Below, piece by piece: positions 1 to 6,027 of a DNA stretch of 15,622 nt; positions within the stretch are counted from its first letter, which is position 1; the number at the start of each line of letters is the position of its first letter. Source of the DNA: Myxococcales bacterium (GTDB taxonomy: Bacteria > Myxococcota > Myxococcia > Myxococcales > Myxococcaceae); the NCBI GenBank assembly GCA_003153055.1, contig PMBV01000087.1, forward strand, positions 4,393 through 20,014, written 5' to 3'. The position numbers were made by a program, and so were the translations under genes. Under the pieces are notes generated by a model. That model made no database searches. It saw nothing but the letters and a program-made list of their open reading frames with translations, and had not been told where the DNA came from.

Positions 1-377
1 CCACCGCCAGACGCGGAACCACCGCCCGTAGCCGCACCACCTCCGGTCGAGGGACCACCACCGGACCCGCTCCCTCCCCCTGCTGGGGTGCCGTGCTCGC
101 AGGTGCAGCCTGCCCCGCACGATTGGCCATCGCAACTCGGGTCGGCGCAGTCCACCAGCCCATTTCCATCGTCATCGAGCTGGTTCCCGCAGAGCTCCAC
201 CTGGCGGTTGCAGGCTGGGTCCTGGAAGCAATCAGGGTCGAGGCAATCGACCTTGGCGTCCCCGTCGTCGTCCTTCTGGTTGTCGCACACCTCGGCGTGG
301 TGCACCGCTGGGGTGGGGGAGCTGCCGCAGGCACCCAGCCCTGTCAGCGCGACGGCGAGGATAAGACGTGACACCAT
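1..377 (-). CDS. Cys/Asp-repeat lipoprotein, N-terminal part (3' end beyond window)
   Basis: The frame opens at ATG 377 and stays open to the left edge, giving 125 visible residues. Residues 1-17 form a lipoprotein signal: Arg4, a hydrophobic stretch, then the lipobox LGAC with Cys17, so the mature protein should be lipid-anchored. Two tandem repeats follow, each with the pattern C-x-N-Q-x-DDDG-x-x-x-VDC-x-DP-x-C: repeat 1 contains KDDDGDAKVDCLDPDC and repeat 2 contains LDDDGNGLVDCADPSC. Such Asp/Cys repeats resemble calcium-binding thrombospondin-3-like loops and are, from family knowledge, frequent in myxobacterial surface proteins. After a further short Cys cluster comes a Gly/Ser-rich low-complexity tract that reaches the window edge and is probably a flexible tether. 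The Shine-Dalgarno match is weak. The gene is divergent from the TPR gene that starts at 560. Function unknown; calcium binding and surface display are inferences. Confidence 0.8.
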   Translation of the reverse strand, partial: MVSRLILAVALTGLGACGSSPTPAVHHAEVCDNQKDDDGDAKVDCLDPDCFQDPACNRQVELCGNQLDDDGNGLVDCADPSCDGQSCGAGCTCEHGTPAGGGSGSGGGPSTGGGAATGGGSASGG

Positions 378-414
378 GGCGACGAGGGGCTCCGGGAAGA
401 GCCTCGAAGAGACT

Positions 415-442
415 AGCATACTGTCGCCCGCTCACCTCGAAA
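415..442 (-). promoter_or_regulatory. Possible sigma-70-like promoter for the lipoprotein gene
   Basis: Reading leftward, a TATGCT hexamer (415-420) resembling a -10 box lies 16 nt downstream of TTTCGA (437-442), a poor -35 match. It would give a leader of roughly 30 nt before ATG 377. The call rests on hexamer similarity and position only, in the 182-bp gap between two divergent genes. Confidence 0.22.
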
Positions 443-547
443 TGCCCGTGGTCGTTGGGCGTTCCCAGCTGACGGGTGGGGCACAGGTGTGGTTGATGGC
501 ATCGTCTTTTCGTGGTGTCCGGGCAGCGGCGGAGCTGTCAGGTTAGC

Positions 548-554
548 AAGGTGG
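548..554 (+). promoter_or_regulatory. Ribosome binding site deciding start at 560
   Basis: AAGGTGG lies 5 nt upstream of ATG 560. The same frame also opens at an upstream ATG at 512 that has no comparable site, so 560 is the preferred start. Confidence 0.6.
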
Positions 555-559
555 ATCGG

Positions 560-2050
560 ATGCGGAAGCGTCGGGCAACACTCCTGGTCGATGCCGGAAT
601 ATGGCTCCGTCTTGCGGGAGACGAAGAGGGAGCCAGGAAGCTCTTCGAGCAGGCGCTGTCGTTGGACCCCGACAACCGCCAAGCCGCCCAGCTCCTCTCG
701 GCGACCTCGGGTGCCGGGGGAGTAGGGCCCAAGACCGTTCCCGTCGAAGCGCCCGTGCTCGAGCCCAGCGCTCCGGTCGCGGCGAGGAAGCCCCCGGTTC
801 GCGGGCCGCCGAAGCCCGAGGCCCAGCGAGCTGCCCGGCCTGCTGAGCCGTCGACTGGCGCCGAGCCATCTGCGCGCACGATGCCCGTGGCGCCTGCCCG
901 AATCGCGCGCGCTGAGATCCACCGGGCGCCGGTGCTTCAGGCCTCAGCACGGCCGGACCACGAGGCGCCGCTGGCGACTCCCGAGGGAGAATTCCGAGGC
1001 TTCGACACGGCCGAGGTTCTCGGGGAGCAGGAGCCCGAGCACGCGACCATCCCGTGGCTGCCGCCGACCCAGGTGGACGCTCCGCGAGCCGGCGATCGCG
1101 CCCTCCACCGGCCCCCCGCCCCGCGAACCCCCACCAAGCCGCCGGTTCCTGATGAAACCTCGTCTCTCTCGATCGCTGCCGCGGCCAGCGAAGCAGCGGC
1201 GTCGAGGTGGCTTGGGTCGAACCAACCGGTCGAGTCTGGCGCGCCGCCCTCAGCCCCCGCGTTCTCCGCCGAGAGCACGATTCTCCCCTCGCTCGAGGGC
1301 GAGCCTCCAGCAGTCAGGTCGCGGCAGGACGCGGTCATCCAGTACCTCCGGGAGACCGATGCCTACTTGCGCTATGGCATCTACGAGAAAGCCCTCGAGT
1401 TCGCCGCGAAGGTCCTCGCTGAAGACCCCGAGAACGGCGAGGCGTACGACAAGGCCAAGGCAGCGCTCCTCGCGTCCAAGGGCAGCGCGGCTGCGTTCGA
1501 GCAGCTTCTCAAGGTGCTCCGGCTTTTCGCGGGCCGGCTCGACGCCGAGCGTGCGGGGCCCTTCCTCGACGAGTTGATGGCCCAGCAGCCGGGGCATCCT
1601 GAGCTGCCGGTGCTCCTCTCGGTGCTGCGCCCCTACGAGCTGGAGCTCTCGGGCTGGAGCGCAGAAGGGCCCCTGCTCGATCAAGCCCTGGTGGCGTACC
1701 TCGAGGGCCCGATGAACCCGATGGCCTCGGGTGACCTGCTCGACACGCTGCCTCCAGAGGCCACGGTCCCTGCCGGGTTCCAACTGCCGGCTCCCTTCCG
1801 AATGGCGCGGCCTGAGGGCGAGGTGCCGCCCCATCACGGAGCTCATGAGACCTTGCCCCACGGTGTCTCCCTTGTCGGCGCTTCACCTCGCGGTGCCGAT
1901 GGGAACGATTCTGAAGTGACCAGGCACCTCCAGGCGCCGATAGAGGAAGGCTCGACGCCGACTCCCCAGGAGCAGCCCAAGCCTCTCTACGCGGACGATG
2001 AGGCTGAGGCCCCCCAGCCGCCGTTCCGCCGACCGAAGCGCCGACGCTGA
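560..2050 (+). CDS. TPR-repeat protein with long disordered linkers
   Basis: 496-aa protein starting at ATG 560 behind AAGGTGG; a longer form from 512 would add 16 residues. Residues about 9-42 form one TPR-like hairpin (ARKLFEQALSLDPDN). Residues about 50-252 are Pro/Ala/Glu-rich and probably disordered. Residues about 257-350 form a second helical, TPR-like block (YLRYGIYEKALEFAAKVL followed by AEDPENGEAY). The remainder to 496 is again low in structure and ends in a strongly basic tail (RRPKRRR). No signal peptide or membrane segment is visible, so it is probably cytoplasmic. The unstructured parts contain repeated Thr-hydrophobic-Pro motifs (see findings). It is transcribed alone: divergent from the lipoprotein gene and convergent with the ParB-like gene. 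I recognise the architecture as a myxobacterial-type TPR scaffold but not a named gene; any partner is unknown. Confidence 0.8.
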   Translation: MRKRRATLLVDAGIWLRLAGDEEGARKLFEQALSLDPDNRQAAQLLSATSGAGGVGPKTVPVEAPVLEPSAPVAARKPPVRGPPKPEAQRAARPAEPSTGAEPSARTMPVAPARIARAEIHRAPVLQASARPDHEAPLATPEGEFRGFDTAEVLGEQEPEHATIPWLPPTQVDAPRAGDRALHRPPAPRTPTKPPVPDETSSLSIAAAASEAAASRWLGSNQPVESGAPPSAPAFSAESTILPSLEGEPPAVRSRQDAVIQYLRETDAYLRYGIYEKALEFAAKVLAEDPENGEAYDKAKAALLASKGSAAAFEQLLKVLRLFAGRLDAERAGPFLDELMAQQPGHPELPVLLSVLRPYELELSGWSAEGPLLDQALVAYLEGPMNPMASGDLLDTLPPEATVPAGFQLPAPFRMARPEGEVPPHHGAHETLPHGVSLVGASPRGADGNDSEVTRHLQAPIEEGSTPTPQEQPKPLYADDEAEAPQPPFRRPKRRR

Positions 2051-2146
2051 GTTGGGGTTGCGACCTATTGCGACACGGTCCACCGCGTTGGGCGTTTCTG
2101 GGCCGACGATGCCCGCCACCTACGACCCACGGGGCAGCGCTGAGGC

Positions 2147-3112
2147 CTATTCTTCTCCACCGTCGGCGGGTGCACCACCCATTGCCGCCAGGGCCTTCTG
2201 GTCGACCTTTCCGGGGTCGATCTTCTTCGTCGAGGCGATGAGCTTCTTCACCGTGTCATCGAAGTCGAACTCCCCTTCCTTCTTGAACCTCAGGAAGTTC
2301 ACCCGGGCCACCACGAAGTTCTTCAGGTACGGCGAGGTCAGCCCCTTGGCCTTGAGGGCGTCGACGACCTTCACCACCTCGTCGTCCCACGTCAGCAAGA
2401 GGTCAGCCCGCGCCTCTCGAACCGCGAGGGCCTCGGCCAAAGGCTCCTCGAGGAATCCTTCGAGCCGCTTCACCACCGGAGCGTACGCCCCGGCCGAATA
2501 CCTCGGGCGCTTCTCATAGGCCGCGCCGAAGGTGATGAAGTGGGGCTCCTCGAAGATGGTGAGGAACTCCGATTCCTTCCCGGCCTTATTGCCCACCAGC
2601 CCGCGGTACATGCGAATCACCTCGAGGGAGCGCTCCTTCAAGTTGTGCGCCTTCTCGGTGTTGAGCGCGAGGATCTGAAAGGCGACCTCCTCCTCGGGCA
2701 TCACCAGGGCGACGATGGTCTTCATACCCAACAGCGTCATCGCACCCAGCCGATGATTGCCATTGGGAGTCCAATATCGCCCATCCTTCCGGACGCACAC
2801 GATGGGGTCGAGGAAACGCCCGACCCGCTCCATGGCATCGGCCAGCTTCTTCACGTGCGTCGGGCTGCGGTCGCGCTGGTAGGGCGTCGGGTCCACCTTG
2901 TCGATGGGCAGAGCCGCAACCACCACCGAATGCCCGCCCAAGGGCTCCTTGTAGGCCCCGATGACCGCACCGCCATCGGCCTTGATGTCCTCGACGAGCG
3001 CGAGACCCTGCGGCGAGACCCCCACGTCGACGGCGGTGAGACCCTTCGACGACTGCTCGACCTTCTTCCGGCGAGGCTTCCTCGGCTTCTTCACCTGCTT
3101 CTGGGTCGCCAT
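2147..3112 (-). CDS. ParB/Srx-fold N-terminal domain protein
   Basis: 321-aa protein with ATG at 3112 preceded by GGGGAG at 8 nt. A longer in-frame opening at 3286 would overlap tldE deeply and is less likely. Residues 1-18 are very basic (KKPRKPRRKK). Residues about 66-155 form a ParB-like domain: ALPIDKVDPTPYQRD, a helix with THVKKLADAMERVGRFLDP, then the nucleotide/phosphate box NGNHRLGA at 117-124. Classical ParB has GERR at this box. The C-terminal 165 residues are helical without an obvious helix-turn-helix, and the protein ends in a flexible acidic tail (ADGGEE). It is therefore unlikely to be the main chromosome-partition ParB. The ParB/Srx fold also covers CTPases, nucleases, sulfiredoxin and a free-serine kinase, so the activity is open. 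It sits 5 nt downstream of tldE and is probably co-transcribed with tldD and tldE. Confidence 0.85.
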   Translation of the reverse strand: MATQKQVKKPRKPRRKKVEQSSKGLTAVDVGVSPQGLALVEDIKADGGAVIGAYKEPLGGHSVVVAALPIDKVDPTPYQRDRSPTHVKKLADAMERVGRFLDPIVCVRKDGRYWTPNGNHRLGAMTLLGMKTIVALVMPEEEVAFQILALNTEKAHNLKERSLEVIRMYRGLVGNKAGKESEFLTIFEEPHFITFGAAYEKRPRYSAGAYAPVVKRLEGFLEEPLAEALAVREARADLLLTWDDEVVKVVDALKAKGLTSPYLKNFVVARVNFLRFKKEGEFDFDDTVKKLIASTKKIDPGKVDQKALAAMGGAPADGGEE

Positions 3113-3117
3113 GTCAC

Positions 3118-4467
3118 TCACTCCCCTGAGACGGTGAGCTCCTTGAATCGAATGGTGGGGGCTCCGGTCGAGCCGTGGAACTCGAGGTCCCTTCCGATGG
3201 CGTCGATGTCCTGGAGCATGTCGGTCAAGTTGCCCGCGACGGTCACCTCTTGCACCGGACGGGTCAGCTCGCCGTTCTCGATCCACAACCCGTTGGCTCC
3301 TCGGGAGTACTCTCCGGTGACGAGGTTGGCGCCGTGGCCGAGCATGGCGGTGACGTAGAACCCCGTTCCCACCTCGCGGATGATCTCCTCAGGCGACCGG
3401 GTTCCCGGCTCGAGGTACAGGTTGTTGGTTCCGATGGCGGGCAGGCTCCGGTACCCGCGTGACGCATTGCCGGTCGTCTTGGTCTTCGCCTTCCGCGCGG
3501 TGAAGGCGTCATAGAGGAAAGACCTCAACACGCCCTTCTCGACGATGGCCGTCTTCCTCGTGGCCACGCCCTCGCCGTCGAAGGGGCTGGTGCCGATGCC
3601 CTTGGGCAACAGACCGTCATCGACGATGGAGACGGTGGCTGGCGCGATGGCCTTGCCCTTCTTCGCGGCCAGGAACGACGACTTCTTGTACACCGAGTCA
3701 CCGTTGGCAGCCGCGGCGATGGTGCCGACGAAGCTCGCGGCCATGGTCGGGTCGAACACCACCGGCACCTTCTGAGACTTCACCTTGGTCGCGCCGAGGA
3801 GTCTCACCGCTCGCCGCGCCGCCTCCTTGGCCACCGCCTCGGGAGCCCAGAGGTCTCCCAGGAAGCGCTTGGCGTCGTACCAGTAGCTCGTCTGGAGCTG
3901 GGAGCCATCGGTCGCCACCGGCGCCGCGTAGAGGTACACGGTCGTGCCTCGGTAGCTCCCGTGCACTCCGGCGCTCGAGGCCAGGTACACCTCGCTCACC
4001 GACTCGCCTGCCCCGACGCTCTCGATGGTCTTGATGCGAGGGTCGAAGGCCCGCACCACCTTCTCCATCTCGAGCGACGCGTTGATCTTCCACTCGGGCG
4101 GGAGGCTCGCCACGGCGTCGTCGAACAACGGCCCCACGTCGGGCCACTTGCCGAAGTCTGGCTCGTCGGGGAGGCCATTGAGCGGGTTGGGCGCGCTGGC
4201 CTCAGCCAAGGCGATGGCCCGGTCGACGAAGCTGTCCAGCGTGGAGGGGTCGAAGTCACTGGTCCAAGCGAAGCCCAGCCGCCGCTTGACGAAGACCCGG
4301 AGCCCGACGCCCTTCGAGGTCGCCTGGGTGAGATCCTCGATCTCCCCGTCGCGCACCCGCACGTCTGCCTGGCGGCCCACCTGGAGAAACGCCTCGGCTT
4401 CGGCGGCGCCTCGCTTGAGCGCGCGCTGCACGAGCTTCTTCGCCAGCGCCGCGTGGGCCGCGCTCAC
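3118..4467 (-). CDS. tldE: TldE/PmbA family metallopeptidase subunit
   Basis: 449 aa, close to the 450 aa of E. coli PmbA/TldE. The start is GTG 4467, whose GTGA overlaps the TGA of tldD, implying translational coupling. The protein has the two-domain TldD/PmbA layout: an N-terminal domain containing DGEIEDLTQATSKGVGLRVF (residues 40-59) and a C-terminal domain with the VVFDPTMAASFVG segment (236-248) where TldD carries its HExxxH motif. TldE has no zinc ligands there, as known for the family, so it acts as the non-catalytic partner of the heterodimer. Other family marks are SPFDGEG (294-300), GVLRSFLYD (312-320) and NLYLEPG near 349-355. In E. coli TldD/TldE degrades unfolded or short peptides in the cytoplasm, completes microcin B17 leader removal and affects stability of the antitoxin CcdA. 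The substrate here is unknown. Confidence 0.95.
   Translation of the reverse strand: MSAAHAALAKKLVQRALKRGAAEAEAFLQVGRQADVRVRDGEIEDLTQATSKGVGLRVFVKRRLGFAWTSDFDPSTLDSFVDRAIALAEASAPNPLNGLPDEPDFGKWPDVGPLFDDAVASLPPEWKINASLEMEKVVRAFDPRIKTIESVGAGESVSEVYLASSAGVHGSYRGTTVYLYAAPVATDGSQLQTSYWYDAKRFLGDLWAPEAVAKEAARRAVRLLGATKVKSQKVPVVFDPTMAASFVGTIAAAANGDSVYKKSSFLAAKKGKAIAPATVSIVDDGLLPKGIGTSPFDGEGVATRKTAIVEKGVLRSFLYDAFTARKAKTKTTGNASRGYRSLPAIGTNNLYLEPGTRSPEEIIREVGTGFYVTAMLGHGANLVTGEYSRGANGLWIENGELTRPVQEVTVAGNLTDMLQDIDAIGRDLEFHGSTGAPTIRFKELTVSGE
3121..3127 (-). promoter_or_regulatory. Ribosome binding site of the ParB-like gene inside the tldE 3' end
   Basis: On the minus strand AGGGGAG lies 8 nt before ATG 3112 and overlaps the last sense codons of tldE, whose TGA is at 3120-3118. 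Ribosomes finishing tldE would clear this site, which suggests coupled translation and supports 3112 as the start. Confidence 0.6.
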
Positions 4468-5909
4468 TTGGCACCTCCCAGGCGTGTCCCGCCCACCGTC
4501 ATGTTGTCGATGCGCACGGTGGGCAGCCCCACGCCGACCGGCACGCTCTGCCCGTCTTTCCCGCAGGTGCCCATACCGGGGTCAGGCTGAGGGTTGTTCC
4601 CCACTCGAGTGACGTTCTTGAGCGCCTCGGGACCCACGCCGATGAGCGTCACTCCCTTGAGCGGGCGACCCAGCTTGCCGCCGCGAATCTCGTAGGCCTC
4701 ACTCACCTCGAAGACGAAGTTGCCGTTGGTGATGTCCACCTGTCCGCCTCCGAAGTTGGCGCAGTAGACGCCCTTGCCGACGCCTTTGATGATGTCCTCG
4801 TGGGAGTCTTCTCCCGGTGCCAGGTACGTATTCGTCATTCGCGGCATCGGCAGGTGCTTGAACGACTCTCGGCGGCCGCTCCCGGTCGATTGTTGGCCCA
4901 TCAGCTTGGCATTGAGCGAATCGTACATGTACCCCTTCAACACGCCGCGCTCGATGAGCACCTTGAACTGGGCCTGGGTGCCCTCGTCGTCGACGTTCAG
5001 CGAACCGCGGGCGTTGGCCATGGTCCCGTCGTCGATGACGGTGACGAGCTCGCTGGCCACCTTCTCTCCGAGCTTCCCCGCGAAGAGCGAGGTGCCCTTT
5101 CGAATGAAGTCGGCCTCGAGCCCATGCCCGACGGCCTCGTGGAGCAGAATGCCGCTCCACCCGGGAGCCAGTACCACCGTCTGCTGCCCCGCCTCCGCCT
5201 CCTTCGCGCCCAGGCCCGCCAGCGCCTGTCGGGCGGCCTCCTGGGCCACCTGCTCTGGCGTGAAGGTGTCGAAGTGGCTGAAGGGAACGCGCCCGCCGCC
5301 TCCGAACGAGCCGATGCGCCGCTCGCCGCCCTTGCCTTCGACCACCACCATGGTTGAAAGGCGACAGAGGTCCTGCGCGTCTTCCGCCAGGTGCCCACGG
5401 GTGTTGGCGACCATGATGCGCTTCGTCGAGTCGGCGTAGGTGGCCATCACCTGCTTGACCCGTGGATCGTACCGGCGCGCGGCCACGTTGGCCTGCACCA
5501 CCAGGTCGCGCTTGCGGGCGATCTCCACCTGGGCGAGCGGCACCGGCACTCGGTAGAAGGTGGGTATGGGAGCGCGGGCGACGTTGAAGGACTGCTCGCT
5601 GCCTCCTCCGTGCGCGATGAAGCTCGCGGTGGTGGCGGCCCGGGCCAGGGCTTCGTCGTCGAGATCATCGGAGTACGCGTAGCCCACCCGCGCCCCCGAG
5701 ATGACGCGCACGCCCACGCCCTGGGAGAGGCCGTTCTGGGCGCTCTTCACCTTGCCCTCGTCCAGCGACACCGCGGTGAGCTCGTTCCGCTCGACGTAGA
5801 CTTCGGCGAAATCTGCCCCCTTGGCCATCGCCAGCGAGAGGAGCCGGTCGACGAGCGCGAAGGGCAGCAGCGGGGCGTGATGGGGTCTCGGAGGGGCTGT
5901 CCTGGCCAT
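4464..5909 (-). CDS. tldD: TldD metallopeptidase, catalytic subunit
   Basis: 481 aa from ATG 5909, the same length as E. coli TldD; the open frame extends farther upstream, but that extension lies in the intergenic region and under the divergent gene. The zinc site is complete: HEAVGH at residues 257-262 gives His257, Glu258 and His262, and GTCGKDGQ near the C terminus gives Cys449 as third ligand, close to E. coli His262/His266/Cys454. Other family segments are EGKVKSAQNGLSQGVGVRV (51-69), FSHFDTFTPEQV (210-221), GWSGILLHEAVGHGLEADF (250-268) and VIDDGTMANARGSLNVDDEG (291-310). It pairs with TldE to cleave unfolded or small peptides in the cytosol. No strong Shine-Dalgarno precedes 5909, so initiation may be weak or the leader short. 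It is the first gene of the tldD-tldE-parB-like operon and is divergent from the DUF5916 gene. Confidence 0.96.
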   Translation of the reverse strand: MARTAPPRPHHAPLLPFALVDRLLSLAMAKGADFAEVYVERNELTAVSLDEGKVKSAQNGLSQGVGVRVISGARVGYAYSDDLDDEALARAATTASFIAHGGGSEQSFNVARAPIPTFYRVPVPLAQVEIARKRDLVVQANVAARRYDPRVKQVMATYADSTKRIMVANTRGHLAEDAQDLCRLSTMVVVEGKGGERRIGSFGGGGRVPFSHFDTFTPEQVAQEAARQALAGLGAKEAEAGQQTVVLAPGWSGILLHEAVGHGLEADFIRKGTSLFAGKLGEKVASELVTVIDDGTMANARGSLNVDDEGTQAQFKVLIERGVLKGYMYDSLNAKLMGQQSTGSGRRESFKHLPMPRMTNTYLAPGEDSHEDIIKGVGKGVYCANFGGGQVDITNGNFVFEVSEAYEIRGGKLGRPLKGVTLIGVGPEALKNVTRVGNNPQPDPGMGTCGKDGQSVPVGVGLPTVRIDNMTVGGTRLGGAK

Positions 5910-6027
5910 GGGGTGAGAGAGTAACAAGCAGTTTCGCCAGCCCCGCCAGCTTTTCGCGTTTAGGCTGCGCCGACGCACTGTGGGGAGGTCAGGCCCGGGT
6001 ACGCCGGGGCGTGAGGCAATCGTGGGT

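Noticed and set aside
2051..2146. Search for a terminator between the convergent TPR and ParB-like genes
   Set aside because: No stable hairpin followed by a T-run could be found by eye on either strand.
2540..3358. 272-aa plus-strand open frame opposite the ParB-like gene
   Set aside because: The opposite strand encodes a recognisable ParB/Srx domain with a good ribosome binding site; this frame has no domain.
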